64,000 nt of DNA. Origin: Phytophthora hibernalis. Taxonomy: Eukaryota > Oomycota > Peronosporomycetes > Peronosporales > Peronosporaceae. Where the stretch lies: NCBI GenBank assembly GCA_012656075.1, contig JAAKBF010000107.1, positions 1-64,000 of the forward strand, in the 5' to 3' direction. Shown one piece after another: positions 11,478-23,401 of the stretch (position 1 is its first letter; every line of letters begins with the position of its first letter). Made by a program: the position numbers and the translations under genes. Under the pieces are notes generated by a model. The model was not told the origin of the DNA and made no database searches. It saw nothing but the letters and a program-made list of their open reading frames with translations.

Positions 11478-12722
11478 CTTAGGATGTAGCAATAGAGCCG
11501 TGTCACGTGCTGGGGTGGACTTGAGCTCGAAAGAGCAAAACTGAAAATGTCTGAGTCACCAGAATAAAAGTCATGCTCAGCGGGGCGCACTGCCATCAGT
11601 GTCATGTAGAAAGTATGAAACGCCATCGTAGCAGTGTGAAACTGCAGAAGAAGCGTACAGAGGAGTTCAGTAGAGCAGATTGCATCTTGTCGGTGTGAAA
11701 GGGTCTGCAAGGAGAATTATTGGTCGACATTGGACGATTTTATTGCTATGTAGTCGACAAACAGGACGAGGTGAAGACGACTGGCACAAGCCGGATACGT
11801 ATGGATTCAAGGTTTGAAGGAGGATACAACTTCGGCCACTTCTAATAGTAACTCCCAACATCAACTTGGGACCTTACAAAACCCAAGTGTGTTTATTTTG
11901 AGCTATCGTCGTTGCGAGTGTGAGATCTTTAAAAAATCGTGCTCTATAACCACAGACTGTTTCCCTCGAAGCCTTCACGTGAAAACTAGGTTTTATTATT
12001 GCGTCTGGCGATGCTGACGAGTAGATACAGTATCTACCACAGTAGACATTGCCGCAGCTCCGAAAGGAAACTTTCCCGTCTGTTGGGCCTGTTCGTCGCT
12101 AAACTTGGATGCGATACTATTTGGCCTCAGCGTGCTTGACGAGCTTTGTGGGTTGTAGTAGCCATCACGGCATTGTGAGCGACGCGATTGTGGTGTGGCC
12201 AGCGCAGAAGAAGTGAGAGGGTAGTTCAAAGTACTGTACAGTTAATCCACTCACCACATGGTCGTCGAGTTGAAAAGTCGACAGAGGGCGTTGATATTGC
12301 CTTTAGCAGCGTTTCACATATTTTGTTTACGGTGTGAAGTTGTAGGATAAGGAAACGAACGCAGGACTGATCACAGAAGTAGCGTTAGTTTCAGACCTGC
12401 GCTGCAATGGTATAATTTGCTGATGTCGTTTTCTACGGCACGCCTCACAACGACGACGAGTTCTATCGTCAATGCCAAGTGCCAAAGGGAGCTGGATGAT
12501 GGTCTAAATTTAGTACTGGCAATTGGCATTATGATTCTGCAATAAAGGATCAACCCTTTTCATTGCGTAAAATCTCCAATGTGTTAAGTATCTTTGTGGG
12601 CTTTCAGGCAGCAGTTGTTTGCCGCCGAAGGCCTCTGATGTGTGGAATTGAATGGTCGATGCGTTGAGGAATCCGTTCAGAGCGACAGGCTCAGCACTTC
12701 CCTCTGATTCTTGCAAATATTG

Positions 12723-12958
12723 AGTCTTCGTCGCCAGTACCGCAAAAGCCTGTTAGATTTATTGTGCTTTGCAATGTTTTTGTCGTTTTCACTTGGCTCG
12801 GTTGCATAATAACTCGAGGTCGATTTAATAAATCGAGGTCTATAAAAAGGACAGATCGATTTATTTATAGCTAATATTTTGGGTTTCCCGGTCGATCTAG
12901 CTCGAGAGCGCGTGCATAAATACCTGAGAGACTCAACAAATCCAGAATATATCACTAT
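12723..12958. other. No recognisable gene
   Basis: AT-rich, with short imperfect palindromes around TCGATTTA at 12826-12865. Confidence 0.4.
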
Positions 12959-13492
12959 GTGATGACTCAGCACAGCAAAACACTGTTGAGCACAACTAAG
13001 CTTGAAGGATCGGCAAAAGAAACACTAGAGCATCTCTTTTGGGAGTGCCCTCAGGCCAGGGCAGTATGGACACAGTTGATCACCCATTGGACAGGAGTAT
13101 CCGCGAGTCAAGCCGAGCTCCACAAGTACCAGCACTCCATTGCTGCACGGAATTCACCCCAAGTCAGTCCCAGGATGCGTGACCACAGCATCGAACTCTA
13201 TGGTGAGATCAACAGGATGCATACCGAAGCAGCAGGCCGAATTTGGTGGGCATACTGTAGCATCGCGACTGCGGCACTTTGGATGCAGCGCAGCAACGTC
13301 GTTTTCAGGGAGAAAGAACTTACCACGGAAGGGAGCAAACTCGAAATCTGGAAATTGGCATTGCGGCAACTACGAGCATCAGCTCTTAGGCCCTGGTTCA
13401 GGTGGAGAATGTGTTCTGTGCTCAAACGTAGGTTAGGGTTTTTAGATATGTGCATGTACTTTTCAGAACGTGTGCTATGGTTGCCCAAGTAA
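12959..13492 (+). pseudogene. Non-LTR retrotransposon (LINE) ORF2 C-terminus, 5' truncated
   Basis: A 177-residue frame starting within the element. ETLEHLFWECPQARAVW at residues about 22-38 fits the zinc-binding (zf-RVT) segment after the reverse transcriptase of non-LTR elements, where H, W, C and P are conserved. IWWAYCSIATAALWMQRSNVVF fits the following tryptophan-rich region. No reverse transcriptase or endonuclease is present upstream, so this is a 5'-truncated copy, the usual fate of LINE insertions. No poly-A tail was seen. Confidence 0.55.
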
Positions 13493-14351
13493 ATTCCGAG
13501 ATCGGCAGCTGCAGCCACCGACCATTTTACAAATGACCGCAGCAGGGCCTCAGCGTTGGCGCAATAGTGCGCACGCTGTCTCTTCTTTTAGAGTGGGTGC
13601 CAGCGTGGGCGTATGAGCCGGCACCTCAACCACACCCATAGGACTAGAACACTGTGTACATGTGCATCACTAAACATCTTGGAGCTAAGCACGAATTCAA
13701 AGTTCTTGGGCCTTTTATTGGCCCCAAAACGGTTGGCTCGGGGAAGCCAAAATCGTCTTTTCCTTGCTCGCTATTTCCTGGCACAAATGTGCTCAAGCAG
13801 GAACACCTCATTTTGATGTTCTGGAAAATCGCACGAATGAGCAAAAACTGTACAATTCATTTTCAAGTTTTAGCCAATCATAGCTTGTAAATATTTCAGC
13901 ACAGAACGTGTTCCCCACTTGAACCAGGGCCTTAGAGACTTCAAACGACCAAAGACAAAGTTACAGGGCATGTACATGCGTCAAATGCTGGACTGTTTCG
14001 AGTACATCGACATCAAGGCAGCAGGATGCCAGTACTCGCAAAAGAAAGGAACAAAATCACAGACGCCACACATTCTAGGGATCTATTAGCTAAAGTTAAA
14101 TAGACACCATTACTACTACTACAACAAAGCTTGAAGGAGCACAAGAACCATCGGATAACCACAGCTCTCTTATTTTTAACAAATTAGCGCTCACATCCAG
14201 CTTCTGGATAGCCAATCGGAATTCAATATTCTGATCCATCATTTGGCTACATTCGATCAGGATCTTGCAGGCCACTCATTCTTTCAACAACCAAGCCAAT
14301 CCCAGCCAATCTGCACCCTTCATCACGCTCATCCCTCCTAGCGCTGTAGCA
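13493..14351. other. No recognisable gene
   Basis: Contains small palindromes (GGGCC/GGCCC near 13707-13726), but no coding region I can support. Confidence 0.5.
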
Positions 14352-15946
14352 ATGCCAGCCAAACACACATGGAACCTCGTGTGCGCCGAATTACGTGAAG
14401 AAGACGCAGAACTCCTGAAGCTGAGCCTCAAAGCCTGCATTACCGACAAAAGTCAGCTGATGCCGTGCACGTGCTGCACTTCTGCATCACCTCACTCGAT
14501 GTGCTACCAGATCTTGCTCTGTGCGTGCAAGCAGTGTAAAGCGGTAGCCCCAGGTGCTCGCTGTCCGTGGAGAGCAAAGTCGATGATGTGCCTCGAAACC
14601 CGCAGCGTCACGTTGAGTGAGCGAGGCTGTCATTTGTCCGCTGCCATCCCTCGAAAAAATTGTCGTTACACGGGCACAGAAGGCTTTTATTCACGACATG
14701 ACCAGATAGAATTGGAAGCCACTGCGCATCCTTCACGCAATGACGCGGAAATTTGATTAAAATCTGATGGAGCTGACAGAGCTACGCAAGGTTCAGAACG
14801 CCGTCAATCGTTTTAGACGCACAAAGCTGGGAGGAATGATCGTCAGGAGGACATGATCGCACGCGTTGCTGCAGCTGGGTTTAGTGGACGTGAAGGCGAG
14901 CATGATGCATTCGTGTTCACAAGTGATACAGATGATAACGGCAATCCCGTGGTGGGATGGGGTCAGATTCCAGCCCATTTGTCGTGGGCGTGACTTCAAA
15001 AGCACTGCTGTGCACTGCTGACCGCGACCCGTCATCTTTCGTGTTTCACGTAGACGCCACATGATAGCTGGACCAAGTCAGCTACACTGTACTAATAGTC
15101 CGTGGGCTATCGGACGCTGCAAGGAGTTTTCATCTCGTGGTGTTATTCATTACCTCTCAACTCGAAGAACAACAGTATATCCAGACGCTGATGGCGTTGC
15201 GTACAGTGTACGCACGCACTACTGGGTAACGGATGGACGTAAGGTACATTATGCGGGACGCAGATAAGGCCCAGGTCAATGGCATCCGAAGTGTCTTCGG
15301 GATCGACTGCAACTACACCTTTCTGATGTGTTTTTACCATGTAATGGCAAAAGTGTGGAAAGCGCTGAAAGAGCGTACGTGTGGACTCTCGGGTGAGCTT
15401 ATCGCTAAAGTTTACAGTGGAATTTACGACCTGCAGTTTTCTGCTAGCAAAGAAGAGTTCGCGATGAGGAAGGAGCAAATGCTGTTCATGGGGATCACGC
15501 ATGCTGAACTAGATACTTTCCGCGTATATATAGTTAAGCAGTGGCTTGACAGCAACTTCCCTCACTGGCAATGCTACTTAACGCCACCAGGTTTCGCCAC
15601 CACCAATATCCCGTGTGAAACCTTTAATCGGGCGTTTAAGCGCGACTACACGCAGAGGCGTAAGCTGAAATTATTTGCCCGGGGTACCATCAGCTTCGAT
15701 GACACTTCCGCAAGCATTGTACGCGTACTGTTAGTATTTCCGCAACGATTCTACGTCCCCGCACGAAACCGCAGCGAAGAGGCGATCGAGGTTGCAGCTC
15801 AGTTTGGCATCAACTACGCTCGGATGGAGATAGAAAGGCAGCCGACTACTGAATGGCCAGTAGATGTTGTCGCTGGGTATTGTCCGTGCCGATACAATGC
15901 AAAATTCAAGACACGCACGCATCTCGCTTTTGCCCTGCAGCTGTGA
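14352..15946 (+). pseudogene. MULE transposase, copy 1 (degraded)
   Basis: The N-terminus (14352-14755) holds a Cys-rich zinc-binding domain (MPCTCCTS, YQILLCACKQC, CPWRAKSMMC) typical of oomycete Mutator-like transposases. The DDE core follows: FHVDAT near 15040-15058 (first Asp), then SFHLVVLFITS, then MRDADKAQVNGIRSVF near 15250 (second Asp), MCFYHVMAKVWK, and PCETFNRAFKRDY near 15615 (probable catalytic Glu). A SWIM-like finger, YCPCRYNAKF, comes last, but its second Cys is replaced by Arg. Frames are broken by stops at about 14755, 15063-15068 and 15229 plus a frameshift near 14770. No terminal inverted repeats were found around it. Confidence 0.75.
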
Positions 15947-16203
15947 AGCAGTTTCGACAGCGCTGGCAAACGGTTTCTTGTGAATAGGAGCCGCAACGGG
16001 GCTCTGACGGCTCCGAGCAGCCAGCAGTAGGTCGTCCACGAAATGCAGGTCACGCGCTGCATGTTGAGCAATACAACATTAGTGCTCCGCTCCCCACTGA
16101 AATACACATTCAAACATAATAACATGCTGCTGAGTACATAATTGCATTACATTGACTGGTTACTGTTGTTACTGCGAACGTACCGTGGAGTAATACGCGA
16201 GCT

Positions 16204-16998
16204 GCTCCATAGTGCAGTTGCGTTCAGTTCCTGCTTCGTCAGCGTTCACCAGCGAGACGCGCAATCGTTCTGCGACGAGCAAGTTGTGCGCTTGCTCTGC
16301 GAGTCCACTCCGTTGTTGCTTGGACACCTTGTTCATGAAGTCGGTCACTTCAAGACCGAAAGCCGTCGCGTACTTCTCAGCCGGGCTGGGCTGTCCGGTG
16401 CTCCACTAGACGTTGATACTGTCTTGGTACGTAGGCCAGTACGATCCAGCCCACGGCGAAAGCGTGTACACACCCTGGGTTGGCAGATCCTTCAGAGTCA
16501 TCTCCATCTTGGTTCCGAAGTAGGCCTCGAGCTTGGCGAGGTCCTTGTTTGTCAGAGTCTCAACCTGGCGCTTGGTCTCCTTCATCTCCTCGAGGACACG
16601 GCCGGACACATCGCTGTCGCGCAGCTTGCGGGCGGGCTTGGTCTCCTCCTCCCAACCAGTGGCGCAGTCCTTGGGCGCCGCGCCCTTCACAATCGGGGTG
16701 GTCGACGTTGTGATGGTTGTGCCGGTCTGGGCCGAAGCTACCGACGAGCCCATCGGCACTCCGCCTTCGTGGTCGGGACGGTCTCCGTCGTGGAGTCCTG
16801 CGTGGTCGATGGTGAACCCACGTACGTGTCCTGGTCGGCCTCGGTGGTCGGAGTCGCCTCCGACAACACAACCGTGCCAATCTTGGTGGACACGGGCTCC
16901 GTCGGTGCTGTGGTCAAGTTGGCCAGCATGTCCGGGTAGGTCACGGGCACCGTCGCGATAGTGATGATGTCGGACAGCGTCGGGTTCACTGGCAGCAC
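16204..16998 (-). pseudogene. Transglutaminase-elicitor family, N-terminal fragment (broken)
   Basis: Read downwards from 16998. A Thr/Ser/Pro-rich stretch is followed by LAKLEAYFGTKMEMTLKDLP, SPWAGSYWPTYQDSINV and, after a UAG near 16407-16409, QPSPAEKYATAFGLEVTDFM. This series is characteristic of the N-terminal part of the oomycete transglutaminase elicitors (TGase_elicitor family), secreted cell-wall enzymes recognised by plants. The catalytic C-terminal part is absent, there is one frameshift near 16760 and one in-frame stop, and no signal peptide is recognisable. It is a relic rather than a working gene. The sequence beyond 16310 no longer matches the family. Confidence 0.65.
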
Positions 16999-17215
16999 TT
17001 TTCTGCGGCGGGCAGCACCTACCTGCGACCGCCAGCACCTTCCTGAGACGACCAGCCACTTCGCTGGCGGACACCACCCGCCAGTCCTTGCCGCGGTCAG
17101 CGCTAGTCAGCATCTTCGGCGGCGGTCAGCACCGCCCAGTCCTTCCTTCAGCTAGTGACCTTGGCGGCGACCAGCACCAGTCGGGCCCCTGTGGTGGCCA
17201 GCTTCTTCAGTGCTT
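16990..17215. repeat. Degenerate GC-rich minisatellite
   Basis: Repeated variants of CCAGCACCTTCCTG with CGGCGACC or CGGCGGTC at intervals of roughly 25-35 bp. Too diverged to fix a unit length by eye. Confidence 0.45.
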
Positions 17216-17240
17216 CTCCCCCTTTGCGGTAATTCTGCGA

Positions 17241-17341
17241 GTGACTGATCGTGTGTAAACCACACGTATAAGATTACTGATCCTGTGTAAACCACACCGA
17301 CAAGGTTACTGATCCTATGTAAACCACACCGACAAGGTTAC
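17241..17341. repeat. Tandem repeat, three units of 32-33 bp
   Basis: Three adjacent copies (17241-17273, 17274-17305, 17306-17337) sharing ACTGATC, then GTGTAAACCACAC, then CAAGG. The second and third differ at a single base. Confidence 0.85.
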
Positions 17342-17342
17342 T

Positions 17343-18059
17343 CGAATCTTGGTTGAATGTAAATTGCAGCAGTAAGTCAATACCAATCCGCAGTACGCCA
17401 CATGCGACCACGTGGACGCGCAGCCTTTTGGGCGTCTGTCTCTGTAGGACTTCGTTAGAAATCCCCCGCGCTGAGAGGGTTCTCGTGGTAACCCCCTCCG
17501 GTCCCGATGCCGGCATCGGCTTCAACGTAGGTTGAATGGCGGACTTAACGAGGATTATACTGTACAGTTGACACTCATATACGGTACTATTGTGTACTCT
17601 AACCTTTGACAACGTGACGATCAGCGCCCGTCGTATGCTCTTGTGGTGAGCAGTGTTTTGTTGTGGTGTGCAGGGGTTTTATTGTGTTTCTAATATTTTC
17701 TCATCTAGCTCACATGTCAAATCGATCCCTTTTGCATGTTTTGGTACGCAAATCGATGTCGATCTATTTAATTTCACGCCATTCTCACTCATCATCATCT
17801 CCTTCATCGTAGCTGGCTTGGTTGTATGCCTCTTCCTCTGACGGAAGCATCACTGGGGTTGCGTGTAAGCTTCATTCTGAATTGTACAAAATCAATTGCT
17901 TCTGTCGTGGTCCTCGTTTCGTTTGTCTTCCATCCGCGCTGCAACACATCGCATAATCACACTGGATCGTGGTGTTTCACACAAAACCTCTGATCACACA
18001 TAAATCATAAACATTGTCACACTATGCCACTGATTGACTCACATAAAGAGCCACACTCA
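17343..18059. other. No recognisable gene
   Basis: AT-rich spacer without a supported feature. Confidence 0.5.
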
Positions 18060-18069
18060 CACAAAACAA

Positions 18070-19738
18070 GGGCTTTTCCAAAAACCAGTACCAGTCACCG
18101 GCTGATTTCCTGAAACCAGTACCAGTCCCAAAACCAGCACCAATAATTTTGGTGTGGACCACTGAGGCGCAAAGGAAAAAGACAAACCAGTCCGATCATG
18201 ACGAAGACGACCGCCGCTGTCAAGGGATGCAGCACAGATGCCGTGGCCAACTCGAGGCGGCGTCGGATCGTAGCAATCAACCCCGTCCCCGTTTAGCACC
18301 ACATCCAACACTCGAACTATTATTCGTCAGATTGTATTTGGACTGCAATAACATTATGTGCTATTAGCACCTTGCGGTCCTGGAGTTCTGGTCCAGGATA
18401 GACAACGAACCAGCTCACCTAAGGCTATGCAGCAGTGACTACATGCATCTTCATTCTCATTCGACAAGATGGGCTGGTGCGAGCTCAAAATAGACCACCA
18501 TCTTCATTTGGTATTTCATCTTCCTTACTTCCGTATTCCACATCTCGTCGTTCTCTGAGCTCTCCCGACTCGACACTGTCAAGCCAACCGTTCTATCTAC
18601 TACGTAGTACTTTCCATCATGGATACATACAACCCCCAGCGGTACTGATTTTGATGAAGACACAAGGTATGAAGCGGACCACGAGCAGCCAAGAGACAAC
18701 GAAGATGAAGACGAAGGAGGGACCGACACCTCAAATCTGCCACAAAACCGAATGTCTGTCGCCTTCTTAGTTGAATAACAAGAAGCAAATAGATTATCTT
18801 TTGATATTAAAATACCAACTCTTCTTGATGTTGTTGACGGCGAAATATTCACGGGCGGGTCCAAACACAAGTATTCATGACCTCCGTGTCGAAGCCCCAA
18901 AGGTTGTCGTAGTAGAAGAGGCCGTAGGGCAGAATGGCGCCCTCGATGAAGATGCCGAACGTCAGGGAGTCTGTGATCTTGATTGAGGACGAGATGCCGA
19001 AGACTTTGGTTGAGCAGGTGGTGCACGTACGGTCTGGTCCTGGGCGGTCGCGAAGGCAGCGGTCAGCACAGCACTAGCGTGGACACCCGGGCCCTGCAAC
19101 AACGTCGAATGGTATACACCGCAGAACAGGACCTTGATGTTGAACGTGTACGTCTTGCTGCATTTCTTGACGAGAAGACTGGTGAAGAGCGGGTGGTAAG
19201 CCTCCGCCAGGCCGATCGACTTCGACAAGCGCGAAATAGCTAGTGAGCAATAGGCTCGTCCAACACCTTGAACTGGTTGGACACCTTCAGCAGCAGGCAC
19301 GAGTTCAACAGTAGAAAGATGCAGGCGACCTCAGCCTTTATCAACTCCTTGTTCTTCTCGTCGCTGGCCTCGCGCGTGTGCTTAAGCGATAGGCTCCAGA
19401 CGATATACACGATGGACGTAGCCGACGAGCTGCACGGGTACGGGATCACCACGAATGTGGACGCCAACATGAGCAAGATGACCTTTACCTAGCAGAACCT
19501 CTGTAGCGAGTGGATCATGGCTCCGCTTTGCGTGTCCGAGTTGCTGCAGGACTGGCTGGCTTCTGCCTCCCGTGGCTGTAGCCCTTGACGGCGGCGGTCG
19601 TCTTCGTCATGATCGGACTGGTTTGTCTTTTTCCTTTGCGCCTCAGTGGTCCACACCAAAATTATTGGTGCTGGTTTTGGGACTGGTACTGGTTTCAGGA
19701 AATCAGCCGGTGACTGGTACTGGTTTTTGGAAAAGCCC
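18070..19738. mobile_element. Pack-MULE-like element
   Basis: A 1669-bp element with terminal inverted repeats of about 158 bp (18070-18229 and 19581-19738). The tips are GGGCTTTTCC and GGAAAAGCCC, both followed by CAAAAACCAGTACCAG-type sequence. The identical 10-mer CACAAAACAA flanks both ends (18060-18069 and 19739-19748). A 9-11-bp duplication and long inverted repeats point to the Mutator superfamily. The interior has no transposase but holds coding-like sequence on the minus strand (next entry), so it fits the Pack-MULE definition of a MULE that has picked up host gene pieces. Confidence 0.8.
18849..19494 (-). pseudogene. Captured membrane-protein gene fragment inside the MULE
   Basis: Three consecutive stretches in different frames read as one protein with GC-rich third positions. 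First (19494-19240): a hydrophobic helix (ILLMLASTFVVIPYP), KHTREASDEKNKELIKAE, and a second helix (ACIFLLLNSCLLLKV). Second (about 19256-19030): LAEAYHPLFTSLLVKKCSKT, then VLFCGVYHSTLL. Third (about 19009-18849): KITDSLTFGIFIEGAILPYG and LFYYDNLWGFDTEV. The alternation of hydrophobic segments and charged loops suggests a polytopic membrane protein. I do not recognise the family. Frames are broken by at least two shifts, and the end runs into the inverted repeat region. Confidence 0.45.
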
Positions 19739-19916
19739 CACAAAACAACTGACGACCACCCGTTCGTGATGATGTCACACAAAATACAGGATTTTGACCA
19801 ACCCCAGAAGACCATCGATGGTATTTTTATCCAATAAAATAATAGTGCGTTGTTTCAGTTCTTATTTCGATACCAAAGCATCAGGACAGGAGATCGAAGA
19901 AGGCGGGGAATCAACC

Positions 19917-21627
19917 ATGCCCCGCCCATTGAATTGGGTTCTAGGGGTGGCCAACGTGCCACCGAATGAAGCGACTAGCTTTCTCGAAACGTTCAAACAG
20001 TATCGTGTTGGTAAATTTAATGTAGTTCATTGCACCGTGTGTATGTCGCCACAGCCGCACACGATGCCTTATCGACTTTTGGACTGCTCATCGCCATCGT
20101 GCGAAACTACGTGCTCATATGGTAAGTGCAAGTGACGTGGTAGGGTACTGAAGTGCTCCAATATGCGCGATTCGACTATTTACGAACGTGGACGCGCTAG
20201 AAGAGATTTCAACTATGCGAAAAGCATCAAATTGACTGAAGCCCACAAGGTTGACCTGCGCGAGATGGCAACACATCACCTCAAACCATCACGAATTCGG
20301 AACTCCATGCCGCGTAAGTTTGGTGTGGATATGGATATGGTGCCCAGCCTTTCAAAAGTTCAAAACTTCGTGAATCATTATCGGAAAAGAAACTGCTGAA
20401 CCACAACAAGCACAAGGATATTTTTGAATTCGTTCACAAGCACAAGTTCTCGGGTCATGAGAATGACACGACATCATTTACATTTGGCTGGACACGCAAT
20501 GAATTTGGCAAAATGTTTGTCGAAAATGGATCAGACGATAAACCTTTCGTTATAGGAGTTACTACGAAGCGGATGCTGACAAAGATGGCCCGCCCTAGCA
20601 ATCCCTACATGTGGATGCAACTTTAAAGCTGAACCAAGTTGATTATCCAGTGGACGTGTGTGAAATTTCAGATCGATGTCGCAGCTTTCACTTAGTTGCG
20701 CTCTTTGTCAGTTCGCAATGCATGGAATATCAGTATCTTGTGTGTATTTTTGCATTGCGAGACGTGTACACACGCGTCACGGGGAAGTCACTGAAGGTCA
20801 GCTCCGTAATGGGTGATGCGGAAACGGGGTAGTTCAACGCAGTGAAGGCCGTATTTGAACAATACAATACCTACATCTACCTCATGTGCTTCTACCATCT
20901 TGTCGCCAAAGTTGTCGAGCGAGCCAAAGGAACGTCTGAAGTGGCATAAAATCGAATATTTTGGGATATTTACTAAATTCACTTTAGCAGCACGATGGAG
21001 CAATGCATTGAGTTTGTTCGAACAAGCGTGTCCGCCTGGCAGACTGATTCAGAGACTACTGAGTTTACTGAGTAGTTTGTGACACAGTGGTCGAAAGGAA
21101 ATTTTACGCGGTGGCAAAGGTTTCATACCTCACAACAAACAACCCAGTTGAACAATTTAACAAGAAATTGAAACGAGATTATTCACTTCGTCAGCGCCTA
21201 AAAATGGGAATTCTTCTTCAGGAGATATTGTACTGCTGTCACAATGAGTCGAGCTCAGTACACGGATTTCGCATTCAGGTTGATCCATCTAGTACGCTTG
21301 GCCGTCGTGCCAAGGAATAGGTTAAGCAGAAAATGCTGGTGGAAATATTCCGTCCGCCTGATGATGTCACACCTAAGACCAGCATCCAATTTGCAGCCTC
21401 AACTCAACCACCACGCGTGAGAGTGAAAACCTCGACGCAAACCCGAAGTAGGAATAGCTATATCAGCCCAAATGGGTTTGAATTACGCTAGAATGGAAGT
21501 GCAGAACCACCCACGACGGGGCTGGAAAGTCGATATCGTGCGACACACGTGTGAATGCAACACGTACTTCAAATTCAACACATGCGTGCACTTGATTCAC
21601 ATACTAGCCAAGCACGGAGCCCGTTGA
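19917..21627 (+). pseudogene. MULE transposase, copy 2 (heavily degraded)
   Basis: A more decayed relative of the 14.4-kb transposase. The N-terminal zinc-binding domain is at 19917-20135 (HCTVCMSP, YRLLDCSSPSCETTC). A helix-rich segment follows (20163-20399), then HVDATLKLNQVDYPV with the first Asp near 20612 and SFHLVALFVSSQ. VMGDAETG near 20812 has the second Asp, YLMCFYHLVAKVVERAKG follows, and NPVEQFNKKLKRDY at about 21140 has the probable Glu. The SWIM finger is intact: CECNTYFKF, then NTCVHLIHILAKHG, ending at 21627. Many stops and frameshifts divide it. It differs strongly in sequence from copy 1, so the two belong to different MULE families. Confidence 0.7.
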
Positions 21628-22366
21628 TTACTTCGGGAACAAAGTGCTTGTCAACCGCACTCCGAAGCGACACCGCGATGACCAATCTATCGAAGTCGGC
21701 GACCATTAATCCAGCGGTATACCGACAGTTCATGTAGGCAGAACGCCCTTAAACGGCAACGCACTTTCACGGAGGTAATATTTTGGGGCGACTCACACGA
21801 CAGGGCGAGTTAAATGCATGAACAGTGACGTTTTCGGGTTGTTTGATAGAATGAGTGTAATGTCGATATGCGGAAAGGTTGGCATTCGGCCATGGTGATT
21901 AAATAAATAACCTTATCATGGAGTGTGTGTTCAATAGATCTCTTTAAATAACGGGTTTCAGGCGTGAATGTCTGCCTCTAGGAAGCAAAAAACTATCGAG
22001 ACATTACTCACGCGAACTGGACATGATCAGCATTTACGGTTAACAGAACCCGTTCGACTACAAACCGAGCAATGCGAACAATATGCGGATTTACTGATTC
22101 TGTCTGTTTACATTTCTGCAGCGCGTGAAATGTGCATGTGGCGAACGTAATCTCCCGTAGCGGTATGAAAAACACTGCAACGTCACATTTTACATATTAC
22201 CGCAGAGATACAATATGACAACTACCTCATTGTTACATTGTAGCGTTTAGCGCTTACCGCAAAGACAAAGTATGATATCTACCGCAATGTTACATAATTA
22301 TCTACCCTAGTGACATTTTGCGGTACGTATCTATATACATATTTCACATGTAAAATACTCAGTGAT
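21628..22366. other. Spacer with two diverged direct repeats
   Basis: Positions 22198-22239 and 22255-22296 are direct repeats, each beginning TACCGCA, containing GTATGATATCTACC-type sequence and ending TGTTACAT. No gene was seen. Confidence 0.5.
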
Positions 22367-22899
22367 ATGAACGGGGAACAGTCTCTCATTTCTGCCACTC
22401 TACTGAAACCACCAAAATGCGCTGTCGCCGGGGCTTCTGGGCCTTCTGCTCCGATAGAGGGCGCGGTATTTCTGCTAGCGTCGCACAATTCGCGTGCGAG
22501 CAAACACAAGGGGATAACCCAGGGGACAATGAAGTGGCTGCGAAGTCGCGCTGGTAGAGAACTCCGTCGACGCTGGCTGGGTATGACTGCACGTGAGAGG
22601 GAGACATACCTCGATGACAATCCTGATTCAGAAGTTTGCTGACAAGCAACCCAAACGGTATTGCCGACGCCCGTCAGGATCGCACTAGATACCCAAGAAT
22701 GGTGCGCGCTTATTACAACGAGCCGCAGGTGCTGAACGAGTCGACAGTGCCGTTCTCAGGATTGGACATCACGGATCGAGTGACTCAACAACATAATGCT
22801 GAATTTTATGAGATCCGAGGGCGGCTTGTGCGGTCTGCTTTCGTCGCAGAGGTTACATCGCTGAACAATACAGTACTATGTCCGGCCCGAAACATAATG
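22367..22899 (+). CDS. Unrecognised coding-like region (two frames)
   Basis: The first frame (22367-22642, 92 residues) ends in a basic, helical segment (MKWLRSRAGRELRRRWLGMT, then ARERETYLDDNPDSE). A second frame overlapping by a few bases (22636 onward) reads RAYYNEPQVLNESTVPFSGL and FYEIRGRLVRSAFVAEV, which looks like real protein. I do not recognise either. One broken gene or a transposon accessory protein is possible. Confidence 0.3.
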
Positions 22900-23401
22900 T
22901 GCATGCATGTAATGATTTTTATATCTTTATTCATAGAGCGCTTGATGCATCATGTCAGGCCTCTTTGGGACGCTAGCTGTCTTCTGTGAGCGCTCTATTT
23001 TTGCATTTACAGTGGTTGACTCAGAGCAGATCTACATGCACTTTTACAACCTCATCTATCAATTCGAACAACTAAATTTTTCGCAGCGCAATCAATATTT
23101 ATCCGTTCAAGTTGTGGATCCTACCTGCAGAATCCTTGTGGTCAGATCTGTTGGGTACGCATACGGTAAGATAGTTTTAAGGTCACCCAATCAATCAACA
23201 CAGCGAAGTAAACATTCCTGCAATTTGTCACTGATTGGTGGAATGAAGAACTAACGATCACAAATTGACCAATTAAACCGTGGACATAATTAGTCTAAGC
23301 TTTAGAAGAAAAGATCATTGAATTAGACAAATGCTACGTATCTTATGCATTGTATGCATCTTCTGCACAATGCAAGGTTGTTGGCAGAGTGCTGGCCCGC
23401 A

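Larger units (their letters stand above)
7610..12722. repeat. Tandem duplication of a gene plus upstream region
   Basis: Unit 1 (about 7610-9595) and unit 2 (about 10441-12722) share the coding region and also blocks of the upstream non-coding sequence. Examples are CATCACGGCATT followed by GAGCGACGCGA (near 9205 and 12163), and TGGAATTGAA with GAGGAATCCGTTC (near 9500 and 12640). A 0.85-kb stretch with a MITE separates the units. Flanks are more diverged than the coding part, so the duplication is not recent. Confidence 0.75.

Noticed and set aside
16406..17113. A 235-residue frame as one intact gene
   Set aside because: Only the second half belongs to the transglutaminase-elicitor family. 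The first half is out of frame with the Thr-rich segment that reads in another frame, so the locus is a pseudogene.
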